The notes: a model not told the origin generated them from the sequence alone. DNA of 28,037 bases from Candidatus Saccharimonadales bacterium (GCA_025450135.1 JANWHZ010000056.1:1-28037), one strand, 5' to 3'. Positions 13,284 through 21,888 are shown, counted from the first letter of the stretch. Numbers and translations: made by a program.

Positions 13284-13907
13284 ATGGATTTACAGTACAA
13301 CGGAGGCAACTGTGTTGCTCTCTCAAGCAAAGGGGTGAGGCTAGTAGTAGATGATAATTTGGTTGAATTGGGTGGCAAACCAGTCACGAAGCCGGACGAT
13401 ATAGTGTTGTTTACGGGTCCTCATGGTGTGCCGGGTGAACAGCCGAAGCTACTTATCGACGGTCCAGGCGAGTATGAGGTGTCAGGCCTGTCGATTGTAG
13501 GGGTGCCTGCACGTGCTCACATTGACCCTGAGGGAAGCCATGCTACAACTATGTATAAAATCGTAGCAGACGACACGAGCTATCTTGTCACTGGCCATAT
13601 ATATCCTGGCTTAAGTGACGACCAGTTAGAGGCAATCGGCATGGTTGATGTCTTAGTTTTGCCTGTTGGTGGCAATGGCTATACGCTCGACCCGATTGGG
13701 GCGCTGCAGGTGATTAAGAAAATTGAGCCGAAAATTGTCATTCCAACGCATTATGCCGATGACGGCTTGCAGTATCCAGTTGTGCAACAGACGCTAGAAC
13801 AAGCCTTGAAAGGCCTTGGAATGGAGCCGAAAGATACGGTAAATAAGTTCCATTTTAAGCGCGGCGATGTGCTTGATACGACGCAGCTTATAGTCATTTC
13901 ACGTTGA
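13284..13907 (+). CDS. MBL-fold (UlaG-like) protein with incomplete metal site
   Basis: A 207-residue protein with the secondary-structure pattern of UlaG/lactamase_B_3-type hydrolases (LLIDGPGEYEVSGLSI, DDTSYLVTGHIYPGLSD, VDVLVLPVGG, KIVIPTHYADD). The first metal motif HxHxDH is absent; its place holds FTGPHGVPG with a single His. Two later histidines, in TGHIY and IPTHY, remain. This suggests a non-catalytic or altered-metal member. GGAG precedes the ATG, and the gene begins 2 nt after the winged-helix gene. A bidirectional terminator follows. Confidence 0.75.
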   Translation: MDLQYNGGNCVALSSKGVRLVVDDNLVELGGKPVTKPDDIVLFTGPHGVPGEQPKLLIDGPGEYEVSGLSIVGVPARAHIDPEGSHATTMYKIVADDTSYLVTGHIYPGLSDDQLEAIGMVDVLVLPVGGNGYTLDPIGALQVIKKIEPKIVIPTHYADDGLQYPVVQQTLEQALKGLGMEPKDTVNKFHFKRGDVLDTTQLIVISR

Positions 13908-13934
13908 TCACATAGGGTGCATCACACTAAATAA

Positions 13935-13965
13935 AAAAGCTCCTGGCTGGGTGTCAGGAGCTTTT
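13935..13965. terminator. Bidirectional rho-independent terminator
   Basis: AAAAGCTCCTG (13935-13945) and CAGGAGCTTTT (13955-13965) are perfectly complementary with a 9-nt loop. The A and T tracts make it work for the MBL gene on the plus strand and rpmB on the minus strand. Confidence 0.88.
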
Positions 13966-13981
13966 CGTAACTATAATGAAG

Positions 13982-14179
13982 CTATTTGACCAGCAAGAGG
14001 CCTTTTTTCTTCATTGTCCGTATGGCTTCAGTGCTGAGTTTCAGCGTCAGCTTCTTGCCGTTGATCGTAACCCTCTTGGTCTGCAGATTTGGCTTCCAAA
14101 CTCGCTTGGTATGGCGCTGTGAGAAGCTAACGTTGTTGCCGTACTGCTTACCCTTGCCGGTGATGTCGCATTTTTGCAT
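13982..14179 (-). CDS. rpmB: 50S ribosomal protein L28
   Basis: A 65-residue basic protein with the L28 pattern: MQKCDITGKGKQYGNNVSFS, then RHTKRVWKPNLQTKRVTINGK and a C-terminal KLSTEAIRTMKKKG. Length is normal for the compact bacterial L28 (about 60-78). AAGGGA lies 7 nt before the ATG. It has its own promoter and leader and ends at the shared terminator, so it is a single-gene unit. Confidence 0.97.
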   Translation of the reverse strand: MQKCDITGKGKQYGNNVSFSQRHTKRVWKPNLQTKRVTINGKKLTLKLSTEAIRTMKKKGLLLVK

Positions 14180-14213
14180 ATCGAATCCCTTAATGCTATT
14201 AGACTAAGGTGTT

Positions 14214-14242
14214 ATTGTAGCGGTTTTCCAGAGGTAAGTCAA
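14214..14242 (-). promoter_or_regulatory. Sigma70 promoter of rpmB
   Basis: On the minus strand TTGACT (14242-14237), 17 nt, TACAAT (14219-14214). The predicted start near 14207 gives a leader of about 28 nt with an AAGGGA ribosome site. It is divergent from the promoter of the M50 protease, with the two -10 boxes about 40 bp apart. Confidence 0.75.
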
Positions 14243-14251
14243 TCATGGTCC

Positions 14252-14260
14252 TGCTATACT
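14252..14260 (+). promoter_or_regulatory. Extended -10 promoter of the M50 gene
   Basis: TGC-TATACT ends 8 nt before ATG 14269, so the mRNA would be leaderless or nearly so. It sits in the same 100-bp divergent region as the rpmB promoter. Confidence 0.55.
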
Positions 14261-14268
14261 AAGCACAT

Positions 14269-14883
14269 ATGAATGTAGGCTTCTCAGCAGTTGATCTTAT
14301 TATCTTTGTCGTCTCACTTTTAATTGCTATGACCATACACGAAGCAATGCATGCGTATGTAGGCCTGCAGCTTGGTGATACGACGGCTGAAGAACAGGGG
14401 AGGATAAGCCTTAACCCTTTGCGACATATCGATCCGATCTACACCATTGTCTTGCCGGTTATCACATACATCCTCTTCCGTGCACCAATTTTGGCAGCAA
14501 AACCCGTACCATTTAACCCGTATCGTGTGCGCTTTGGAGAATGGGGGGCGGCACTTATTGCACTAGCAGGTCCATTATCAAATTTTGGTCTCGCCGTAGT
14601 GGCGTCTATTATTTTGCGCATTGTTGGTATAGATACCTTCATCGGGTATGCGCTTGCCCAATTTTTGGAGATCAATGTGCTCTTGTTTATCTTTAACCTG
14701 ATACCAATTCCACCGCTTGACGGGTCAAGAGTGCTTTTTGCTTTTGCACCTGAGGCGTTGCAAGATCTGATGCGGCAGGTTGAGCCTTATGGAATGTACA
14801 TAATCTTTGCACTGGTATTGCTTGGTGGCTTTGGTGGATGGTTAGATAGCCTGAACCAAATGGTCCTGCAGCTGCTGCTGTAG
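14269..14883 (+). CDS. Site-2-type M50 zinc metalloprotease
   Basis: A 204-residue polytopic membrane protein with about five hydrophobic segments. The zinc site HEAMH is at about residues 25-29, within MTIHEAMHAYVGLQLGD, and the third ligand lies in NLIPIPPLDGSRVL. No PDZ or CBS domain is present, so it belongs to the minimal rhomboid-like S2P group (about 200-220 residues). The family cleaves membrane-anchored substrates such as anti-sigma factors; the client is not visible here. The start is set by the extended -10 box. It is followed closely by a TATAAT and a structured RNA stretch. Confidence 0.92.
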   Translation: MNVGFSAVDLIIFVVSLLIAMTIHEAMHAYVGLQLGDTTAEEQGRISLNPLRHIDPIYTIVLPVITYILFRAPILAAKPVPFNPYRVRFGEWGAALIALAGPLSNFGLAVVASIILRIVGIDTFIGYALAQFLEINVLLFIFNLIPIPPLDGSRVLFAFAPEALQDLMRQVEPYGMYIIFALVLLGGFGGWLDSLNQMVLQLLL

Positions 14884-14888
14884 GGGCG

Positions 14889-15038
14889 TATAATGGTTGG
14901 TGACTGGAAGGTCACGCAAATGATTACCTGAACATGTAATCATTAGGGAGCTTTATATATTTGGAGCCCGTGGGTTACCAAATGCGAGCACCCACCTGGG
15001 AAAACGCAGGTTAATCACGCGGGCCTCCAGCCATTTTT
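14889..15038 (+). ncRNA. Structured non-coding RNA candidate upstream of tRNA-Pro
   Basis: After TATAAT (14889-14894) come three folded parts. The first is a GTGAC/GTCAC hairpin near 14902. The second is a 9-bp perfect hairpin AATGATTAC/GTAATCATT with an 8-nt loop. The third is a three-way junction with outer stem TGGAG-CCCG (14962-14970) and CGGG-C-CTCCA (15020-15029), inner hairpins TGGGT/ACCCA (14971-14994) and CCTG/CAGG (14995-15010), and a following ATTTTT. No coding frame fits. It does not match SRP RNA (no GGAA loop motif), tmRNA or RNase P by eye. tRNA-Pro begins only 26 nt after the T-run and may be on the same transcript. Confidence 0.5.
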
Positions 15039-15063
15039 AGCCTATCGCATTGCGATCAGATTA

Positions 15064-15141
15064 CAGGGTGTAGCTTAGTTTGGCTAAAGCGCAGGGCTGG
15101 GGGTCCTGAGATCGGAGGTTCAAATCCTCTCACCCTGACCA
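15064..15141 (+). tRNA. tRNA-Pro (anticodon GGG)
   Basis: Acceptor CAGGGTG/CACCCTG, D arm GCTT/AAGC, anticodon stem CAGGG/TCCTG with loop CTGGGGG, T arm GGAGG/CCTCT with TTCAAAT loop, discriminator A15138, CCA encoded 15139-15141. It reads CCC codons. A short palindrome ATCGCA-T-TGCGAT (15044-15056) lies just upstream. Confidence 0.95.
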
Positions 15142-15270
15142 CGAGATCAACCTACATTCAGCACAACCTATCGCCCAGGTTCAGTGTGATTCCAAATTGA
15201 TAGCAGAACTTATCTTCGATGGCCGCAATGGATGCTCTGCTGTGTGGGCTATATATGATATCAAGGCTAA

Positions 15271-16083
15271 CTAATGGAGTGAGTTGATATACGCAACCCA
15301 TTGGTTAATGGTGAGTCCGTCAGTTGATTTGATAAGTATGAGTAGGTTATCTTCGGTAAAAATTACCGATTGAGGGCCTTTCGATGAAGTGCCGATGTAG
15401 ATAGCTAGATTGCCATCCGACAACTTCTCGTTGGCCCCAAAGCCTTGTGCGAGGTTGGCAGCCTGTTCGGCTGAGTCCTGTTGCCAGCTGCTGGGAAGCG
15501 GTTGTTCACTCACATCGAGGCCTACTGACCCTACTATGTCGGCAAAAGCGTATACTGGGTTACTTGTCGGCGGGCTGATGCGATACCAGCCACCTAGGGA
15601 TTGAATACTTTTACCGCTCGGTAACAGGGTAGTAAAACTTGGTGTTCCTTGTATGGGACCTGCTATGGTATGTGTTCCTCGCACTGCGCCTGGTACCTTG
15701 CTTGTATCAGCTCCAGCCGCCACAAACATGTGATCATGCAGTATTAAAAGAACTAGAGTAGCAAAGATGATACCTGTAAGGACGTACATTGTCCTAGGCA
15801 GCGGCCGAAACTGGCGAAATAATATCGATAACTGTTGCCGTAACAATTTTGGTAAGTGGGCTTTCGGCAGTCGTATCGTGATATCGATGTTGGCCGGCCG
15901 GTCTAAGCGTTTTGGCTTCGTAGCTGGTTCTGCCGGGCTAGATGGCCGTGATTGCATACGAAATACCGCCTGTAATGGGGGCTCTTGATCAGTGTCGTAT
16001 GGTACAACGCGCAGCCGGCCGTCGGGTCCACGAGCTAATCGGGTGCGGAGTATCGCTGGTTCGGGTCGGTGCCTTCGTTCCAT
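15271..16083 (-). CDS. Single-pass membrane protein with basic cytoplasmic tail, unknown family
   Basis: A 270-residue protein. Residues 1-98 are a basic, proline-rich cytoplasmic tail that contains IDITIRLPKAHLPKLL. One membrane segment (about 99-117, MYVLTGIIFATLVLLIL) is followed by an extracytoplasmic domain of about 150 residues with alternating beta segments (GGWYRISPP, PVYAFADIVG, LAIYIGTSSKGPQSVIF, NLLILIKST). No cysteine or catalytic motif is seen. The start is fixed by TATACT exactly 6 nt upstream. It is the last gene of a three-gene minus-strand surface locus but has its own promoter. The tail resembles that of the Kelch protein upstream, so the two may share a partner or assembly step (inference). 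Confidence 0.75.
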   Translation of the reverse strand: MERRHRPEPAILRTRLARGPDGRLRVVPYDTDQEPPLQAVFRMQSRPSSPAEPATKPKRLDRPANIDITIRLPKAHLPKLLRQQLSILFRQFRPLPRTMYVLTGIIFATLVLLILHDHMFVAAGADTSKVPGAVRGTHTIAGPIQGTPSFTTLLPSGKSIQSLGGWYRISPPTSNPVYAFADIVGSVGLDVSEQPLPSSWQQDSAEQAANLAQGFGANEKLSDGNLAIYIGTSSKGPQSVIFTEDNLLILIKSTDGLTINQWVAYINSLH

Positions 16084-16089
16084 ACGCTA

Positions 16090-16098
16090 AGTATATCA
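16090..16098 (-). promoter_or_regulatory. Extended -10 promoter, leaderless layout
   Basis: On the minus strand TGA-TATACT ends 6 nt before the ATG at 16083. It lies between that ATG and the stop codon of the Kelch gene. Confidence 0.6.
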
Positions 16099-16107
16099 AT
16101 CGAGGAC

Positions 16108-19100
16108 CTAATGACTGTAATAAGGCGTGTCGTCAGGTTGCTGCAGGCCACCGGTAAACGTACGGCCGTGCATCAGTCGTTTGCTGGGGTCGGCAGTAAA
16201 CTGCAATGTTAGATCGGTAATAGTTGGCCCACGCGATACATCATCGGGATAGCCGTAGGCTTGAGAGCTGTCGATTGATACAAAAAAGTCGAAAAACCGG
16301 CCGCAGAATATATTAGTGCCGCTGCCATTAAGCACATAATATGGCTCTGGTGTTCCTAGTGCGACATTGCCGAAGTTAGTAGTCTGCCCCCATGTGGTCA
16401 TAGCTGGTGAGGTACATGATGTCGACACATTGGTCATAGATTCGTACGTTAGCTGCCATTCGGCACCGATGGAGTTATCGAGGCCGTTGATCAGCCATTC
16501 ATTCGGAAAAACGTCGCTACTCGTATCAATCATGATAGAGTACTGTGCCACTTGGGGCTGGGTCAATAGCGATGTCTGCTGAGTAACCGGGCTGGCGTAC
16601 GTTAGTGTACTGCCGCAGCCTCCACCAAGCACGTAGGCTTTACCTTGATAGTAGTCGGCGGTATCACCATAGCGGTTACCGCTATATGCGGCGTTAGTCT
16701 GGTACCACCCACCCACACCGGTTGGATTGTTGCCACTGACAATTGTTGTGTTGGCACTGACTGGGGCGGCCAGGGTTACTGGAGCGCATGTTGTAGCTGC
16801 CGTACGGCCGCCTATGAGGTAGATATAACCATTGACGGCGAATCCGCTTGAATCAATGAGCACTGTCGGCAGGTTGGTGGTGTAAGTCCAGCCGCCAATC
16901 GATCCATTAGAGGTACTTATCTGTGCGAATTGGACGTCGCTTAGGTAGTTTGCGCCATCGTAACCGCCCAGAATATAGATGTTATTGGCGTAAGTTATAG
17001 CCGTTAAGTCGCTACGATCGACATTAAATGACGTGCTTGTAGTTGACCAGGCTGACGTAATGTTCCCGCCTGAATTTAACTGAGGGCTCACGTAAACTGT
17101 ATTACAGACACCACTGGCGCAACCGGTTCCACTGCCCCCGCCACCTAAAACATATAGACGATTATTCCAAGCTGCGGCCCCAAATTTCGTTCTAGCGGCT
17201 GGCAGGCCATTCGTTGTAGTACCCCAAGTTGTGATGTTGCCAGATGACGGCGTTGCGTAGTACACCGCTGTTTGGGCTGTGCCGCCGGAATTCTGCCCGC
17301 CAATAAAATAGAGCGATCCCCCCGCACTGAGCAGTTTCCCCCAAGTAGCGACTGCTGGCAGAGCAGCGGTTGTGCTTGCCCAGGTTCCAATTTTTCCGTC
17401 CGCATCGATTGCTGCGTAAGATACGTCACTAATGGCCGTTGAACAGTCAGTGGTGCTTGTGCACCCGCCGGCTACGTAAATGTAGCCATTTAAGATGGTA
17501 CTGCCGGCTCCTAACCGGCTGGCGCTAGTGCCGTAGGTATTAGCTGAAGTGCTATAGCCGGCCGGTGAGCCACTGTCATTGTTATATATCTGGAAGGTCG
17601 TGATAGTAGCATCCGACCCGCCGGTGTTACAAGTCGGCGCGTTGCCGCTTACGCAGCCGCCGATAACATAAGCAAATGAATTCGATACGGGCACACTTAA
17701 TCCCCAACGTCGCTGGTCAAGCGTTACCGACGAGGTGTTAAATAAATTTGTCCCACCTGCGTTAATGCTACCATCGCTGACGTTGATTTTAGCGAATTCG
17801 ATATCGTTCAGTAGGCCACTGCCAGCGTCATATCCACCAACCACGTACAGGTAACCGTTATAACCGAAGGCGGCACCACGGCGGCGCCCCACATTTGTCT
17901 GGACCGGCGACTGTATCCAAGTAGTGCCGCTAACTGCGACTATGTTGTTATTGTTATCAATTTTTGCGTACCTAAGGGTAGTCAAGTCTGTACAGTTTGG
18001 TGTCAGGCCGCCGATAAGGTAAATATAGTTGGCATACACAGTACCAGCAGCAGCACCAAGTCCTGACCCGCAATCTGCATTGCCGTTATTTGGATCAGTA
18101 GCGTTGTTAATTTGCAGCTGCCCGGTCGTTGAGCAGCCGCCCGGCACGCCGGATGTACTAATATTGCATTTGTAAACACTATTTGAATAGTTAGAACAAC
18201 CAACAGTTCCGTCCGTACAGCCGCCTAGAATGTATAAATTCCCAGGGTTGGTACCGGCTGCACTGGGGTTTGCCCGGGTATAGGCGTATGGGTAGGTTAA
18301 GGTAGCTTGGGCACCTACGCTGGTCAACGTGACGCTGTTCCACGCCCCACCCAGGCTACCGTCGCTATTAACTGAATTGTAGTATATGTTTGTTCCGGTG
18401 GTGAAACCGCCAACCAAGTATATTCGGCCATTGAAAATTGCGGTACCGGCAGCTGCGACCCCGCTGCCAATGGCATGAGTACTATCGACGCACCATGCGC
18501 CGACAAGTGTGTTACCGTCAGTTGTACAATTTGCTGGCACTGTTAGGGTACCGGTGCTTGATATGGCAGCGTAAGCTGTGTTTGCTGACACACTGCCACA
18601 TGGGTCGCCGGTTGTCGCACGGCAGCCTCCCATCACGTACAAGTAACCATTCATGATGGCTGTGGGATTCAGGATCTGCCCGATCTGCCCGGAACCGGTG
18701 CCGATAGGTGGGAGGTTGCAGTTGTATGGGCTGCCACCAGAGCATGGCGCAGTACCGCTAGCCACAGACGTGTTGACAGTAGAAGCATCGCCATCTTGAT
18801 TGATTGCGCTGTAGTTGACTGTGTTGAGGCCAGTTATACAATTACCCGTTGACGTGTTCTGGCTGCTGCACCCGCCGAGTTCATAAATATAATCACGCCA
18901 GGTTACAATGTTATGGGCCATACGGCTATCGGAAACGCTAGCATTGTTATTCCATATATCCAGACTGCCGTCTGCGTTGATGCTAGCTAACTGAGTGTCT
19001 GAATCAACCGTTGTGCAGTAACCGCTCCCATTTACTGCTGAACATCCGCCGCTCAGGTAAATATACCCTCCCCAAACAGCACTAAAGTTACCGCCATTTG

Positions 19101-21837
19101 TGAACCTGGCGGTAGCAAAGCTCCTAGTCTGAATCCAGTCGTTGAGCGTGCCGTCGCTTTTGATCTTGATGTAATAGACAGAAGCAAGCGGCGAGCCACC
19201 GACTGTACTGTCACCGCCTATAATATACACATAACCGTTGTAGACCTGGACACCTTCGCCGTATACGTTATAAGGGAGGCTGGCCGTCGTTGTCCAGCTA
19301 CCTAATCGGCCGGTTGGATTAATGTTAGCTACCTGTGCGGTGTTGACAATCGAAGCCGTGCCGCCGCTGCTGGTCTTGCCGCCCAGTAAGTACATGCGGT
19401 TATTATATGCCACGGCAGCGGTGTAGCTGCGCGGGTTACTTAGGCCGGCGTCCTTATACCAATATGTCCAGGTGGTTTGATCGGTGCTCGTCGGGCTCCA
19501 TAACTGTGGCTCGCCGTTAGCACCTAGCTTGGCGATGTATACGGTATTGCAAACGCCGCTGTCTCCGGTACTATTGCCGGTTATGCAGCTGCTATCTTCG
19601 CCACCGATAGCGTATAGGAAACCGTTGTAGGCAATAAGAGAAAGGTTGTTCAGTGAGGTTGGTAGGTTGTATGCCGTATTAGTGCACCAGCCGGTGCAGG
19701 CTCCGTTGCCAGGGTTTGGGCTTGTGATGCTTCCGTCGGTGGTGCTGAACTGAGCCCAGTTAACTGTATTTAATGCAGTTGGTGTGGAAGTGTAGCTAAT
19801 GATAACCAAACCACCTGTGCCAGCCGTACCGGCTGCACGACGGGCACCGCCACCGCCACCCTGACCAGCTGAACCTATATCAGGATCAGAAGAGTTACCA
19901 GGCGTCTGGCCGCTGCCACCGGTATCAGTCGTAGCAGTTCCGGTAGTAAGACTCGAACCCCCACCCCCACCCCCACCTGCATTGTTAACTGCTGATCCCG
20001 ATCCGCTACCCCCACCAAAATAGCCACCCCCACCCCCACCCCCACCTGCGTAGTAGTTGTTTAAGTCGTTATTACCACCGTTGCCACCTCCTACAGTGCC
20101 ACCCGCGCCACCCCCACCATCGGCGCCAGCGCCACTTCGCCCATCTCCACCCGCGCCACCTTGCAGTGAACTACCGCCAGAGCCGCTGTTACCACCACCG
20201 CTACCAGCTGTGCCACCCGCAGTAGGGGTGCCTCCGCTGCCGTCCAAGCTAGTGCCACCACTGCCTGTAGTGCCACCTCCTGCAAAGCCACTGTCGCCGG
20301 CGCCGTTACCCGAAATTTCTGCACCGCCACCGCCACCCCCACCGCCAGCTGCAGTAATCAATTCAGTGCCGCTACGATTAACGTCGGAATAGCCGCCGCC
20401 GCCGCCACCCTGACCAGATCGGGCGCTACCATTACCGGCACTTCCTCCGCCGCCAGTATTAACGTTAAGCGTTTCGCCTGGGGTTACCGTTATAGTCGCC
20501 TGGGTGAAACCAGCTCCTCCACCAGCTCCTCCAGCGTTGGCTGCGTTACGGCCACCGCCACCCCCACCGCCGCCACCGCCCCACATTTTGACCGTGATGG
20601 ACGTGATGCCGGTTGGCACGTTGAATGTGCTAGCACCTGGCGTGGTGTAGCTCACTTTACCGCCTACTGCATTGATTCCTCCCACAGTGTAAATATATCC
20701 ACCAGCTACTGCCACGCCTTGCCGCCAAGTGTTGGCATTCAAATTTGTCGCAGCATTCCAGCTATTAAACCGGGCCCCGGTAGTGAAGCCTTTCTCGATC
20801 AATTTGTCGGCAACGTCAAAATCGATGTTCGTTTCGTTGTTGCCCTGCATGAATTGTTGAGCGGTTACTACATATATACTGGGGTCGATTGTCAGTGGAT
20901 AGTTAGCATGTGTTAAGCCAGTCACATGCACATCTAACTGGTTGCCATTAATGGTATACACAGCTGTTGGTACAGTTGCGCCGCGATGCAATTCGTGGAT
21001 CGTTGGCCTAGGCATGGTGAAAAGCAGTGTGTTTTTTGGACCATGTTGGCGGGCTTGCTGAAGCAGCACCGCGTCTTTGCTTGTAGCTGTCGCGATGTTA
21101 CCGTCGAGCAGTGTATTACCATAAACCCCAAGGTTACCATTGGCGTCTAGTCGGGCGGCGAGTGTGTTACCGAGGCCAAGCGTGTAGGTAAGTGTTAGAT
21201 CATTGCTTGGGGCTTTAGTGAGGAGCACATCTTCCTTCACTCCAATGGCGTGCATGCTGTAAACAGCCCATCCGCTGGCATCAATGAGGGGATAGACGAT
21301 ACGATTACCATCCTGCTGCCCTTGGGCCAACCGATATCTCGCTGTTGCCGTAAAATCAATGCCGCTTGTAGGATCAGTTACTGTTATGCCTTGACTGGCA
21401 TCCTGGGGAGCATTGGCAGTTATCTGGGGGCCTAGCGCATTTTCACCGCCTCCAGCTGGCGTGGACACATAGCCGCCATTGAATATGAACCGCTGCTTCT
21501 GACTGTTATGCACGAGTTTGCTAGCCATGTACTGATCGCTAGGGCTCAACAAGGATGCGGCTGCGCCAAGCGCATAGCCGCGTGGGGTCAAGTAAGGCAG
21601 GATATTGGTGATTAATTCGGTAGCCAGCAATACTAACACGATGAGCACGAGTAAAATTCGAACTCTTAGATCGCGGCTGAGCAACAGCCAGCGGCGAATA
21701 TGTATGTTCAAATGCAAGTGCGGGAAGCGAATGGCTGGCAGGCTAAAGTGCAGCGTGATACTCTGATACGAAGGTTCTGACCGTCGTACAGACACCGCGT
21801 CACGTCGTCTAAACGGTCGTTGTATAGGTTCGCCCAT
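16108..21837 (-). CDS. Giant membrane-anchored Kelch-repeat protein with inserted Gly-rich domain
   Basis: A 1909-residue protein: a basic cytoplasmic tail (1-58), one membrane segment (61-80, ILLVLIVLVLLATELITNIL), an extracytoplasmic beta-rich region (90-360), then a Kelch region (370-1740) with 18 motifs of the type NGYIYxxGG, enough for about three six-bladed propellers. A glycine-rich domain (about 400-682) that starts FNVPTGITSITVKMWGGGG and ends GLVIISYTS interrupts the first Kelch repeat between IYTVGGIN and TALNTVNW. The last 150 residues form a distinct beta domain with four cysteines. AAGGCGG precedes the ATG by a few bases. Kelch propellers and such Gly-rich domains often mediate binding. 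An adhesin or host-contact role is plausible (inference). No sortase signal is visible; anchoring is N-terminal. Confidence 0.85.
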   Translation of the reverse strand: MGEPIQRPFRRRDAVSVRRSEPSYQSITLHFSLPAIRFPHLHLNIHIRRWLLLSRDLRVRILLVLIVLVLLATELITNILPYLTPRGYALGAAASLLSPSDQYMASKLVHNSQKQRFIFNGGYVSTPAGGGENALGPQITANAPQDASQGITVTDPTSGIDFTATARYRLAQGQQDGNRIVYPLIDASGWAVYSMHAIGVKEDVLLTKAPSNDLTLTYTLGLGNTLAARLDANGNLGVYGNTLLDGNIATATSKDAVLLQQARQHGPKNTLLFTMPRPTIHELHRGATVPTAVYTINGNQLDVHVTGLTHANYPLTIDPSIYVVTAQQFMQGNNETNIDFDVADKLIEKGFTTGARFNSWNAATNLNANTWRQGVAVAGGYIYTVGGINAVGGKVSYTTPGASTFNVPTGITSITVKMWGGGGGGGGGGRNAANAGGAGGGAGFTQATITVTPGETLNVNTGGGGSAGNGSARSGQGGGGGGYSDVNRSGTELITAAGGGGGGGGAEISGNGAGDSGFAGGGTTGSGGTSLDGSGGTPTAGGTAGSGGGNSGSGGSSLQGGAGGDGRSGAGADGGGGAGGTVGGGNGGNNDLNNYYAGGGGGGGGYFGGGSGSGSAVNNAGGGGGGGSSLTTGTATTDTGGSGQTPGNSSDPDIGSAGQGGGGGARRAAGTAGTGGLVIISYTSTPTALNTVNWAQFSTTDGSITSPNPGNGACTGWCTNTAYNLPTSLNNLSLIAYNGFLYAIGGEDSSCITGNSTGDSGVCNTVYIAKLGANGEPQLWSPTSTDQTTWTYWYKDAGLSNPRSYTAAVAYNNRMYLLGGKTSSGGTASIVNTAQVANINPTGRLGSWTTTASLPYNVYGEGVQVYNGYVYIIGGDSTVGGSPLASVYYIKIKSDGTLNDWIQTRSFATARFTNGGNFSAVWGGYIYLSGGCSAVNGSGYCTTVDSDTQLASINADGSLDIWNNNASVSDSRMAHNIVTWRDYIYELGGCSSQNTSTGNCITGLNTVNYSAINQDGDASTVNTSVASGTAPCSGGSPYNCNLPPIGTGSGQIGQILNPTAIMNGYLYVMGGCRATTGDPCGSVSANTAYAAISSTGTLTVPANCTTDGNTLVGAWCVDSTHAIGSGVAAAGTAIFNGRIYLVGGFTTGTNIYYNSVNSDGSLGGAWNSVTLTSVGAQATLTYPYAYTRANPSAAGTNPGNLYILGGCTDGTVGCSNYSNSVYKCNISTSGVPGGCSTTGQLQINNATDPNNGNADCGSGLGAAAGTVYANYIYLIGGLTPNCTDLTTLRYAKIDNNNNIVAVSGTTWIQSPVQTNVGRRRGAAFGYNGYLYVVGGYDAGSGLLNDIEFAKINVSDGSINAGGTNLFNTSSVTLDQRRWGLSVPVSNSFAYVIGGCVSGNAPTCNTGGSDATITTFQIYNNDSGSPAGYSTSANTYGTSASRLGAGSTILNGYIYVAGGCTSTTDCSTAISDVSYAAIDADGKIGTWASTTAALPAVATWGKLLSAGGSLYFIGGQNSGGTAQTAVYYATPSSGNITTWGTTTNGLPAARTKFGAAAWNNRLYVLGGGGSGTGCASGVCNTVYVSPQLNSGGNITSAWSTTSTSFNVDRSDLTAITYANNIYILGGYDGANYLSDVQFAQISTSNGSIGGWTYTTNLPTVLIDSSGFAVNGYIYLIGGRTAATTCAPVTLAAPVSANTTIVSGNNPTGVGGWYQTNAAYSGNRYGDTADYYQGKAYVLGGGCGSTLTYASPVTQQTSLLTQPQVAQYSIMIDTSSDVFPNEWLINGLDNSIGAEWQLTYESMTNVSTSCTSPAMTTWGQTTNFGNVALGTPEPYYVLNGSGTNIFCGRFFDFFVSIDSSQAYGYPDDVSRGPTITDLTLQFTADPSKRLMHGRTFTGGLQQPDDTPYYSH
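19790..20640 (-). repeat. Glycine-rich low-complexity coding stretch with G-tracts
   Basis: This encodes the Gly-rich domain of the Kelch protein, with runs of up to 10 glycines. The coding strand is dense in GGT/GGC/GGG, including two clusters of three G5 runs separated by single T (19958-19975 and 20027-20044 on the plus strand as CCCCCA units). These are slippage-prone and able to form G-quadruplexes in the mRNA. Base composition differs sharply from the flanking Kelch code. Confidence 0.8.
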
Positions 21838-21879
21838 GCCGCCTTATTACCCCTCATCTACCAGCAATTCTTAACAGAT

Positions 21880-21888
21880 ATTTTACCA
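21880..21888 (-). promoter_or_regulatory. Possible extended -10 promoter of the Kelch gene
   Basis: On the minus strand TGG-TAAAAT lies in the 80-nt gap between the two giant genes. It would give a leader of about 36 nt carrying the AAGGCGG ribosome site. The upstream gene could also be co-transcribed. Confidence 0.35.
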
